A stretch of 15,293 bases of DNA, from assembly GCA_023091735.1 (NCBI GenBank), contig JALKBU010001182.1, positions 1 to 15,293 on the forward strand. Direction: 5' to 3'. Below are positions 7,869 to 14,394 of the stretch, piece after piece. The notes below the pieces were generated by a model, which was not told the origin of the DNA, made no database searches, and was given only the letters and a program-made list of their open reading frames with translations. This DNA is from Trichomonas tenax. Taxonomy: Eukaryota; Parabasalia; Trichomonadida; Trichomonadidae. Position 1 is the stretch's first letter. Each line of letters starts with the position of its first letter. A program made the position numbers and the translations under genes.

Positions 7869-8819
7869 CTATTTTTCTAAAATCGATCTTAAAAATTCTG
7901 ATTTGTATGGAGAAGATAAAATATTACAGACGATTGAAGTGAAGTTTTCATAACTCGGTTCAAATTTGTTTAATAATTCAAATAAATCACTTTCTTCTAA
8001 CAATATTAATTTATCATCAACGTTTAAATCGTTGTTTGAAGCATCGTCTATTAACTGCTCAATTGATTTATTATGTTCAACATTTTCATCAACCTTTTCA
8101 TCATCCTTTAATTTAAATAACATTCCCCATTCCTTCTTTCCAATCACTTTTTCATTACCTCTTATTTGTACTATTTGTGTTGAAGGCTTAAGATCTTCAC
8201 AAATAAAACCGTGATTTAATTTATTCTTTGCATCGCCAACCTTATAAATCTTATCCGAAAGAACATGGCGGAATAATTGCCTTGACTTTTGCCCCTGCTT
8301 CTTTGAAACCAGCTTATAAACATTAGGGTCGCAAAGTTTATGAACGCCTTTAGTACTAAATCCTTTCTTTTCGGTATGCTTCATTATAGCTTGTAAATCA
8401 ACGGTTGAAATACACGTTTCATAAAACACTACGTGCATTGATAAATAATGATTACCTTCTTCAAACTTTCTGAAACCATAAGCTTCCATTTCATCATTAT
8501 CGCAATAGCCGCCATAAATGAACGCGCCAAACACTTTACTTAATGATTCAAGCCAATTAAATACGTCAAGGAATTCATCCTCCGTTTTAGTCGAGTCAAA
8601 ATCAAAATAAAAATGTACGTACTGTTCAGAAATCAAAAATTCTGTGAAACCTTTTGAAAAATCGTAATTATCTACTTCATCAAATGAAATTTCGGATGGA
8701 ATAAAGTTATTAGGTCTGTTGAAGCAAACATCATATTTAATTTTATTTTCAGATTTTTTAACCATACTTAAAAGGTCGTCAAGTTCAGCAGCTGACATTT
8801 TATTAATCTTGCTATTCAT
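7869..8819 (-). CDS. Archaeo-eukaryotic primase domain (N-terminal part of a primase-helicase)
   Basis: The ATG at 8819 (MNSKINKMSAAELDD) is chosen because it follows the A/T-rich leader; the frame is open 10 codons further but only from a TTG. In the 316 residues the AEP motifs appear in order: DxD in YVHFYFDFDS (D73, D75), SxH in HYLSMHVVF (S127, H129), and the third acidic residue in CDPNVYKL (D164) followed by the basic QKSRQLFRH. This arrangement matches the primase domain fused to D5-like helicases in NCLDVs, some Polinton-like viruses and plasmids, where it makes primers for replication. The frame ends with TAG at 7869-7871, after which homologous coding sequence continues, so the stop is probably a nonsense mutation and not a natural gene end. 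It is divergent from the small gene at 8927. Confidence 0.85.
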   Translation of the reverse strand: MNSKINKMSAAELDDLLSMVKKSENKIKYDVCFNRPNNFIPSEISFDEVDNYDFSKGFTEFLISEQYVHFYFDFDSTKTEDEFLDVFNWLESLSKVFGAFIYGGYCDNDEMEAYGFRKFEEGNHYLSMHVVFYETCISTVDLQAIMKHTEKKGFSTKGVHKLCDPNVYKLVSKKQGQKSRQLFRHVLSDKIYKVGDAKNKLNHGFICEDLKPSTQIVQIRGNEKVIGKKEWGMLFKLKDDEKVDENVEHNKSIEQLIDDASNNDLNVDDKLILLEESDLFELLNKFEPSYENFTSIVCNILSSPYKSEFLRSILEK

Positions 8820-8926
8820 TTCGTAATAATTAAAAAATAAATTTTTCAAAAAACTAACTTTATTTTTGACCGGGATTTTTTCGGTTTATTTTTAAAATAA
8901 TTTTACTTTTTATCTTTATAGAAATA
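8820..8926. promoter_or_regulatory. Divergent promoter between primase and small gene
   Basis: The 107-bp spacer holds AAACTAACTTTATTTTTGA (8851-8869). Nearly the same sequence, with one extra A, lies 35 nt upstream of the KilA-N start; here the gap to the primase ATG is 31 nt. TTTTTATCTTTA (8907-8918) lies 8 nt before the ATG at 8927, and the same 12-mer precedes two other genes. Function is inferred from repeated placement. Confidence 0.5.
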
Positions 8927-9148
8927 ATGAGCGATTTTGAGTTCGTTTCGATAAATCAATTAATGATAAAACTTAATGTGAAGGAGCAGTTGAACATTTA
9001 CTTTGAAGAATTCTTCGAAAACAAACTGTTTAAAGGTAAATGGAATATTAAACCATTAGGATTTTCGATTGATGGAAATTTAATCAGTAATTCATTAATT
9101 TACGAATCATTTCCTAATCTTAAATACATTTCGAATCTAACAGGATGA
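8927..9148 (+). CDS. Small 73-aa protein of unknown function
   Basis: The frame begins MSDFEFVSINQLMIKL and ends GYISNLTG-like (..LKYISNLTG) at a TGA. The start is supported by a promoter-like 12-mer, TTTTTATCTTTA, ending 8 nt upstream, the same arrangement seen at the KilA-N gene and at 13387. Residues 9-30 could form a small helix pair; there is no signal peptide or membrane segment. It is transcribed away from the primase and followed after 39 bp by another small plus-strand gene, so the two may form one early unit. I do not recognise a family. Confidence 0.6.
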   Translation: MSDFEFVSINQLMIKLNVKEQLNIYFEEFFENKLFKGKWNIKPLGFSIDGNLISNSLIYESFPNLKYISNLTG

Positions 9149-9187
9149 TTTTTTAAAATTAATAAATCGAAAACTTTTGCAAAAATT

Positions 9188-9385
9188 ATGATAAGGGCAG
9201 AGACAAAGACAATGGATTCAGGAATTATATACCATCCAAAAAAGTTAATGAAGGTAAAAGATGAAAAGTTATTGCAAATGCTAAAGGATAAAATGTATGA
9301 AGAAAATAAATACGAAAAAATTAAAGCTGAAGTTGAATTTGACGAAGCTGACCCGAACGATGAAATTGACCCTGAAGCATTTTAA
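9188..9385 (+). CDS. Small 65-aa protein with acidic tail, unknown function
   Basis: The frame begins MIRAETKTMDSGIIYHPKK. It has a lysine-rich middle predicted to be helical (about 20-46) and a strongly acidic C-terminus (EFDEADPNDEIDPEAF). The charge split suggests a protein- or nucleic-acid-binding accessory factor, but that is a guess. It lies 39 bp after the previous small gene on the same strand. Its TAA is only 11 bp from the convergent stop of the minus-strand gene at 9397, which fits the compact viral-style packing. Confidence 0.5.
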   Translation: MIRAETKTMDSGIIYHPKKLMKVKDEKLLQMLKDKMYEENKYEKIKAEVEFDEADPNDEIDPEAF

Positions 9386-9396
9386 AAATAAATCAT

Positions 9397-9660
9397 TTAT
9401 TTTTGTTCTTCCTTTATTAAATGTCGATACATCCATGGGCGATCCTTTCGATAAATTTCATCACCAATTTTAATCCATAAATTTCTATTTTGTGAAACGA
9501 ACGGTTGTGATACGTCCATATTCATTTCCTTTAAATATTGTTGCTTAATTAATCCAGACGTAGCGTTCTTTCGTAAATCTTCTGGTTTATCGAAAAGCCA
9601 AAATACAAAATCTCTTACTTGTGCTTTTGTCAATCTCGGGTTTCTTGTAGCTTTTTCCAT
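9397..9660 (-). CDS. Small winged-helix-like protein
   Basis: 87 residues beginning MEKATRNPRLTKAQVRDFVF. The order LTKAQVRDFVFWLFDKPEDL, then SGLIKQQYLKEMNMDV and SQPFVSQNRNLWIKI resembles a helix-turn-helix followed by a strand-rich wing, as in the C-terminal DNA-binding tails of viral D5-type proteins. No catalytic residues are apparent. The ATG follows an A/T-rich leader (TTATTTTTTATTTTTATAATAA) 34 bp after the polymerase reading frame ends, so the two could be co-transcribed. A role in replication or transcription control is inference from fold-like pattern and neighbours. Confidence 0.5.
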   Translation of the reverse strand: MEKATRNPRLTKAQVRDFVFWLFDKPEDLRKNATSGLIKQQYLKEMNMDVSQPFVSQNRNLWIKIGDEIYRKDRPWMYRHLIKEEQK

Positions 9661-9694
9661 TTATTATAAAAATAAAAAATAAAATTAATTATAA

Positions 9695-9976
9695 TTAAAG
9701 TGAATTTATGACTTCGTTAACGAACGAATCATAATTAACTTCTTTCTTGTATGTGTGATAAATGATTTCATCATTGATGATTTTAGCAACATAAAGTCTA
9801 TTTGATTTAATGGCGATTTCTTTAATGATTTTATCGAGTTTAAAGAATCCAAGTTTTTCCTCATCGATTAAATTTAATGATTTCAATTTGTTAAATCCTT
9901 CTTCATTCGTTAAAATTGCGTCAATGTTTTCATAGTATACCGGCACTAATGATTTAATGTAATCAAAAAATTTATT
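9695..9976 (-). pseudogene. C-terminal part of the DNA polymerase after an in-frame stop (motif C)
   Basis: Directly after the TAA at 9977-9979 the same frame stays open for another 93 codons to 9695. It begins NKFFDYIKSLVPVYYENIDA and continues ILTNEEGFNKLKSLNL. VYYENIDAILTN sits where family B polymerases have motif C (Y-x-D-T-D-S followed by hydrophobics and T): the second Asp is kept, the first is Asn. The remainder is a short thumb-like tail. Only a GTG would be available as a local start at 9946, which makes independent translation unlikely in a eukaryote. The nonsense codon therefore separates motif C from motifs A and B. Confidence 0.8.
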
Positions 9977-11890
9977 TTATTCGCTTAATACAGAATAAGC
10001 GAATTGAGGATGAACAAAATTCTCGACATAACAATTAACGGTATTAACGAATCTGCTTTCCCCGTTCGTGTAATTATATTTCAACACATAAGAACTGAAG
10101 CGCTCAATATAATTATTAACTTTTTGAACGTATTTGTATTTAATTACTTTTGGTTTTGAAATCGAAAATCCCCAAACACTATTCATAATAAATTTTAATG
10201 TTGTTGCTAATTTGTTTTTTCCTTCGTGTTTTGCTTGAATTCGTAAATCGTACATCATCTTTATAACTTCACCAATTCTTTCATTCTTGCCTTCAAATTT
10301 ACCATTTTCATTCGGTCTACCAGTTTCAATGTATTTCACAAAATTCATATATGCACCATTAATGTCTAGATAATATAACTTTTTGTTTGAATAAAATGGT
10401 TTGTTATTAAACGTTTTAGTTTGCGGGAAATGTAACTTACTCCTTATGTCTTTTGCAATCTTTCCGCAAAATTCATAAACGTTTTCAAAACAACCGGTTT
10501 CATAGAGGATTTTTTGATCGAGTTCAGAAAATTTATAGTAATTTTTTACATTAATCCAACGCCTCAATGGTAATTTATTTATTGCTTGCTGAAGTTCATT
10601 TAATCTTTCATTTACTTCTTCGGGTTCTGGTTCATAACCGAATAATTTCTTTGTAGGGTTAATCCTATTTTCTCTAACGTAAGCATTTAATTTCTTATCT
10701 TCAACTTTAATTTTTCTAAATGAATTTTCACAAATGAAATCATTATTTGTAGAGGATGAATAAGTTTTAATTAATTCATTCTGTCTCTTTTCACTTAACG
10801 GAACAAATAAACCATCTTTCATCAACGTTTGAATAACTTTATAAATTGACATCGAACGTTTAGAGTAAGATGTTAATACTGTTTTATTTATTAAATAATG
10901 ATTGTAAGCAATTAATAATTTCAATTTCTTTTCTTTCCCCTTATTATATTCATCATGTGAAGTTTTACCGGTTTCATAATTGGTTATTATTGATACATGA
11001 ATATGAATATCAAATAATTTGGCTAAATGTTTTAAATCTGATTTTAGAACATTTCTGGTTTTAATAACCGATTCAATCATTTTCATTTGTTCATCATCAA
11101 ATAGTTTGGATGAACGGCAGGCAGTAATTAAACAAGATTCATTTTTAATTTCTGATTCATTTGAATAAATCCCAAATTCCGATAAATCGATATTTGATTT
11201 ATTGATAAACGGGAAATAACCTGCGTTTCTTCTTGACCCTTTGATTGAAGGGATGAATTCTAAATCAACGCTTGCAACATCAACGAAAGTATCAAGAATA
11301 TTAGTATCTGAATCGTTCATGTCGGTGTCATTATCAATGAAAGCGTTAATTAATAAACCTATTGTGTTCTTATTCGCGTGAGCGTATTGAATTCTTCCAT
11401 CATTACTTTTTATCGTTAATCTTAAATCGGTATTGATTAAATCAGCGGCTTCAATTGATTTCAAAAAACCAAATATTTGAGCAAGTTTTTCGTCTTGGTC
11501 AAAAGTAACTGTTGTATTTTCTTCTCGTTTAATTATCGGAATTGTTTTATTAAAAGTTTCAAAAGCTTTTTGTTGGTATTCATCGGTTTCATTTCTGAAC
11601 GCTTCATCTTGATTGTTTACGAATCGTTCAAATGAATTTAACGCAATGTTTGTATTTTCATTTAATGCCATATCCATTAATTCAGGTTGAAAATACGGTT
11701 GCCTTATCGTTGCTGCGTTTCGTGTTTGATATTTCAATTGCTGATAAGATAGATTTATATATTCTTCATTTCTTTCGTCATAAACCCTAAACTTTTGTTT
11801 GGTGTTTGTGTAATTAAAATTATTTGGTAAAAAATAACCAAATTTAATGAATTCATTTTTCACGTCATTCGCATTTAATCGCTTTGGCAT
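9977..11890 (-). CDS. Family B DNA polymerase (motifs A and B), truncated by a stop
   Basis: The 637-residue frame begins MPKRLNANDV after an A/T-rich leader. Palm motif A is YLDINGAY (D509) and motif B is LKFIMNSVWG (K566, N570, G574). Before motif A, FCGKIAKDIRSKL matches the usual lead-in. Upstream, NESCLITACRSS (C253), HLAKLFDIHIHVSII and AYNHYLIN (H331) fit the OTU/papain-like cysteine module found in front of many virus- and Maverick-type polymerases. No exonuclease DxE series is apparent, and only about 180 residues separate that module from motif A. Motifs A and B are just 57 residues apart, far shorter than in phage-type family B enzymes. The TAA at 9977-9979 ends the frame before motif C, which follows in frame. 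As it stands the enzyme would be inactive. It lies next to KilA-N and small DNA-binding genes on the same strand. Confidence 0.85.
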   Translation of the reverse strand: MPKRLNANDVKNEFIKFGYFLPNNFNYTNTKQKFRVYDERNEEYINLSYQQLKYQTRNAATIRQPYFQPELMDMALNENTNIALNSFERFVNNQDEAFRNETDEYQQKAFETFNKTIPIIKREENTTVTFDQDEKLAQIFGFLKSIEAADLINTDLRLTIKSNDGRIQYAHANKNTIGLLINAFIDNDTDMNDSDTNILDTFVDVASVDLEFIPSIKGSRRNAGYFPFINKSNIDLSEFGIYSNESEIKNESCLITACRSSKLFDDEQMKMIESVIKTRNVLKSDLKHLAKLFDIHIHVSIITNYETGKTSHDEYNKGKEKKLKLLIAYNHYLINKTVLTSYSKRSMSIYKVIQTLMKDGLFVPLSEKRQNELIKTYSSSTNNDFICENSFRKIKVEDKKLNAYVRENRINPTKKLFGYEPEPEEVNERLNELQQAINKLPLRRWINVKNYYKFSELDQKILYETGCFENVYEFCGKIAKDIRSKLHFPQTKTFNNKPFYSNKKLYYLDINGAYMNFVKYIETGRPNENGKFEGKNERIGEVIKMMYDLRIQAKHEGKNKLATTLKFIMNSVWGFSISKPKVIKYKYVQKVNNYIERFSSYVLKYNYTNGESRFVNTVNCYVENFVHPQFAYSVLSE

Positions 11891-11970
11891 TTATAGGTAA
11901 ATAAAAAATAAAAATTAAAAATAAATTAGAGTTAGTTTTTTTATAAATACATTTCAATGAATCTTCTTCC

Positions 11971-12612
11971 TCATTCATTTAATTTCTTTTCAGCCTTTTC
12001 AAACTCCTCCTTCTTTAAATCATATTCCATTTTATCTCTACGCAAATCGTTTATTTCATTCGGATCTAAAGAATAAGGAGAATCGCGTATGCCCCAACAG
12101 TAATTTTGTTCGTAAGCTTTTTGAGGTTCTGTAATCTTTCTAACTTCATTTTCAAATATTGGTTTTGCTTTCTCTACTGTATCGGGTAAATGTTGTTCAT
12201 TTAATTTTTCATGAACTTTATCGTCTATTGAATCCATAATATCCTTAACACGAAATGCATATTCGACAGAGCACCATTCGGCAATAAAATGAATTAAATC
12301 AGGATGTATATAAATTCCTTTAAAATTATTTTCTACTCCTTTAGTTAGTTCATAAAATGCTTCATTTTCACCTTGTTTTCCGGTAGAGCCATTTTTGGCT
12401 CGACCATAATTTTGACGCCAAAACGTTAAAATTTCAGTCATTTTAACACTTCCAAGAAGTCTTAGTAAATGATTTAATTTTCCTGCATTACGAGCCATTT
12501 TCGTAGCATTAATATAACCGTCAATATCACGGCGTAATATTTCAATACTGTTATACGTTCCTTTTGTGAATGTCTCACCGTTTCTCTTGTTCTTCAATTT
12601 GTTAAAGTTCAT
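11971..12612 (-). CDS. KilA-N domain protein
   Basis: 213 residues beginning MNFNKLKNKRNGETFTK. A KilA-N domain spans about 20-126, with the signature DGYINATKMA (31-40), then LNHLLRLL, GIYIHPDLIHFIAEWC (99-114) and SVEYAFRVKDIM. KilA-N is a DNA-binding domain common in large DNA viruses and phages, related to fungal APSES. After it comes a charged tail ending in a coiled-coil-like run (EYDLKKEEFEKAEKKL). It is intact. The start is supported by TTTTTATCTTTA ending 9 nt upstream. It precedes the polymerase on the same strand with an 80-bp gap. A regulatory role for the element is likely by family, unproven here. Confidence 0.92.
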   Translation of the reverse strand: MNFNKLKNKRNGETFTKGTYNSIEILRRDIDGYINATKMARNAGKLNHLLRLLGSVKMTEILTFWRQNYGRAKNGSTGKQGENEAFYELTKGVENNFKGIYIHPDLIHFIAEWCSVEYAFRVKDIMDSIDDKVHEKLNEQHLPDTVEKAKPIFENEVRKITEPQKAYEQNYCWGIRDSPYSLDPNEINDLRRDKMEYDLKKEEFEKAEKKLNE

Positions 12613-12667
12613 TACTTTCAGTAAAGATAAAAATAAAAATTATTTTGAAACTAACTTTAATTTTTGA
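12613..12667 (-). promoter_or_regulatory. Candidate promoter of the KilA-N gene
   Basis: Read on the minus strand, the element ends in TTTTTATCTTTA, 9 nt and ATG; the TATCTTTA core is at 12622-12629. Further upstream is TCAAAAATTAAAGTTAGTTT (12648-12667), which matches the sequence 31 nt upstream of the primase start except for one base. Two matching blocks at similar distances before two genes suggest shared control. Confidence 0.5.
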
Positions 12668-12757
12668 ATCGATACAAAAAGCAACCGCCAGAATTCGAGC
12701 AGTTGGTATTTTCACAAGGTTTTTAACGACCTCGAAAATTCTCGGTCTAGAGAAAAT

Positions 12758-12892
12758 TCATGAATACAAATGCCTTACGTTCTCCGGCATCTCCTCTTCA
12801 TAAACTTCAAGTCTATTTAAAACATCAACTAAATAAATTAACGTGTGAATTGATGCAATGATGACGATTGAGATTTCAAAAAACAAACTCAT
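12758..12892 (-). CDS. 44-aa small membrane protein
   Basis: A short frame begins MSLFFEISIVIIASIHTLIY and ends HLYS with TGA at 12758-12760. Residues about 3-23 form a single hydrophobic segment suitable for a membrane helix, followed by a charged tail (EVYEEEMPENVR). The ATG follows TTTTTTAATAATATATAA, the usual leader texture, and lies 18 bp after the stop of the 158-residue gene on the same strand. Spacing and leader make it look real despite its size. Small single-span proteins are common in DNA viruses (membrane or virion proteins), but no family is recognisable. Confidence 0.5.
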   Translation of the reverse strand: MSLFFEISIVIIASIHTLIYLVDVLNRLEVYEEEMPENVRHLYS

Positions 12893-12910
12893 TTATATAT
12901 TATTAAAAAA

Positions 12911-13387
12911 TTACATATCATACAAATTTGATTTCTTTTCTCCTCCAACTAAATCAACCTTAACTCCTTTAAATTCTGATTTAATCACTTCGTTATCATT
13001 AACGTTTTCATAACTCGACAAATCATTAATTTTATCATTAAACGAATTCATTTTATCAACTAGTTCGTTATAAATTATATTTACTATTTCACGTTTGGCG
13101 GAATTAAACCTATTCGTTAATTCATCGGGTGAAATATTCACTAACTTACTAGCTTCTTTCTTCGGTATTTCGTTATTAACGAATTTAATTGAACCTTTCC
13201 TTAATTCATTATGTTCTTTGTCATAAAAGTTTGCATTAATTGTTATTACATGATTATTCATAACTTTTTTGCTCTTCTTATCCATTACTGTTTTAAGCGA
13301 ATGACTAAATTTAAATTCAGTACTAGCTAAATCGTTTAATTGAAATTCTTGAATGAAGTAATTCTTGAATTCATGCAATGCGGACAT
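12911..13387 (-). CDS. 158-aa protein of unknown function
   Basis: The ATG at 13387 (MSALHEFKNYFIQEFQL) is chosen because TTTTTATCTTTA ends 8 nt upstream, as at two other genes. The frame is open 48 codons further, but that stretch is hydrophobic read-through of the opposite-strand ATPase start and the intergenic spacer. The protein is soluble and charged, with a strand-rich first half (HVITINANFYDKEHNEL..) and a helical second half (PDELTNRFNSAKREIVNIIY). It is divergent from the intact ATPase across 43 bp. Its place beside the packaging ATPase might suggest a structural or packaging role, but that is speculation. Confidence 0.65.
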   Translation of the reverse strand: MSALHEFKNYFIQEFQLNDLASTEFKFSHSLKTVMDKKSKKVMNNHVITINANFYDKEHNELRKGSIKFVNNEIPKKEASKLVNISPDELTNRFNSAKREIVNIIYNELVDKMNSFNDKINDLSSYENVNDNEVIKSEFKGVKVDLVGGEKKSNLYDM

Positions 13388-13430
13388 TGTTTCATTAAAG
13401 ATAAAAAAAATATTTTTAATAATAATTAAA
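13388..13430. promoter_or_regulatory. 43-bp divergent promoter
   Basis: The spacer serves the 158-residue gene on the minus strand and the ATPase on the plus strand. Its minus strand carries the 12-mer TTTTTATCTTTA (core 13396-13403); towards the ATPase it is only A/T-rich (ATATTTTTAATAATAATTAAA). An out-of-frame ATG lies between the 12-mer and the minus-strand start. Confidence 0.45.
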
Positions 13431-14312
13431 ATGAAAAATATTGATAGAAAATTTGAAGAGATTGATAAAAGTTTTGATAAAATTATGAAGGAGCAAAAGC
13501 ATGAGTTAGAGAATGCGAAAATTAAACCCATTCACGATAAATTACCGTTTGCACAAAACGGAATAACTAGTTTAATTGCTCCTCCTGGTTCAGGTAAAAC
13601 ATTTACATATTTAAAATTAATTTGTCAGCAGGAAGTATTGGATAAAGACCCATTTTTTGAATTAGTTGTTATTTGTTCAACGAGTTCAAAATTTGATAAA
13701 ACGGTTGAAAGCTTTAAGGAGGCGATAAAGAAATCAAAACTTGTTTGCATTAAAGATTCGAATTTGTTGTCTTGGTTAAATAAATACATGAGGCGGATAT
13801 TAAAATATAACTCAATAATTAATTTTATTAATTCAGGATTAAAGGAAAAGAACGAAGAAATTGAAAGAATAGAAATGAAACATAGATTTAAAAATAAGAA
13901 TAAAGAAGTTGAATATTTAAGTAAAAAGTTGAATAAATATAATTGGAAAACTTACCCTCATAGATGTTTATTAATATTTGATGATTTCGCTTCGCATCCT
14001 CTGATTCGTTCAAAAGAAACAGAAATGTCAAGATTACTGAAAAAGTTAAGACATTTTAACATCAATGTCATGATTTGCGTGCAAACAGCGAAAAGTTTGA
14101 GTAAAGACATAAAACGTATATGTACCGACTTTATATTATTTCCAGGAATTAGTGAAGATGATTTTATGGAATTAATGAAAGAATCGATGGCTGGAAAATT
14201 TGATCGAAAACAGTTATGGAATGAATACCATAAATTAACAAATCAGCACGATTCGTTCAGAATTCACATTTACGCTCCAAAAATATTGATTGTCAGAAGT
14301 TTGGAGAAATGA
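13431..14312 (+). CDS. A32-like DNA-packaging ATPase (intact copy)
   Basis: The ATG at 13431 (MKNIDRKFEEIDKSF) gives 293 residues; an earlier ATG at 13365 would run back through the neighbouring gene and lacks a leader. Walker A is APPGSGKT (50-57), Walker B LLIFDDF (180-186), then the sensor-like VMICVQTAKSL (213-223) and IKRICTDFILFPGIS (227-241). A lysine/glutamate-rich helical insert (about 138-170) lies between Walker A and B. These features and the size fit the poxvirus A32 / Polinton group of the FtsK-HerA superfamily, which pumps viral DNA into preformed capsids. It shares the motif order and several identical blocks with the broken ATPase at 4339-5573 but is clearly diverged from it. 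No disabling mutation is seen. Confidence 0.88.
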   Translation: MKNIDRKFEEIDKSFDKIMKEQKHELENAKIKPIHDKLPFAQNGITSLIAPPGSGKTFTYLKLICQQEVLDKDPFFELVVICSTSSKFDKTVESFKEAIKKSKLVCIKDSNLLSWLNKYMRRILKYNSIINFINSGLKEKNEEIERIEMKHRFKNKNKEVEYLSKKLNKYNWKTYPHRCLLIFDDFASHPLIRSKETEMSRLLKKLRHFNINVMICVQTAKSLSKDIKRICTDFILFPGISEDDFMELMKESMAGKFDRKQLWNEYHKLTNQHDSFRIHIYAPKILIVRSLEK

Positions 14313-14314
14313 CA

Positions 14315-14330
14315 AACTAACTAACTAACT
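14315..14330 (+). repeat. (AACT)4 microsatellite after the ATPase
   Basis: Four AACT units begin three bases after the ATPase stop codon, in the 82-bp convergent spacer between the ATPase and the 292-residue gene. Confidence 0.8.
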
Positions 14331-14394
14331 AAGAAAAGAAAGCGAAAGGAATTAAGGAGTTCGAAATTTCAAAAATTATTTTGGGCGTTTCGTC

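Noticed and set aside
7966..8214. 82-codon plus-strand serine-rich frame
   Set aside because: Antisense shadow of the primase coding sequence.
8851..8862. ACTAAC as a Trichomonas-type intron branch site
   Set aside because: It is not followed by the ACACAG 3' splice end and no matching GTATGT donor with sensible exons is seen; position upstream of starts fits a control site better.
9944..9946. Independent start (GTG) for the polymerase C-terminal piece
   Set aside because: GTG starts are not expected in a eukaryotic nuclear gene and there is no leader; the piece continues the upstream polymerase frame through a single stop codon.
7869..9979. Alternative genetic code with reassigned stops
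   Set aside because: TAG, TAA and TGA all occur as interruptions and all are also used as ordinary gene ends nearby, and frameshifts accompany them.
10870..11064. 64-codon plus-strand frame
   Set aside because: Antisense shadow of the polymerase.
13388..13531. 48-codon hydrophobic N-terminal extension of the 158-residue protein
   Set aside because: It would be antisense to the start of the intact ATPase and cross the divergent spacer; the ATG at 13387 has the shared upstream 12-mer.
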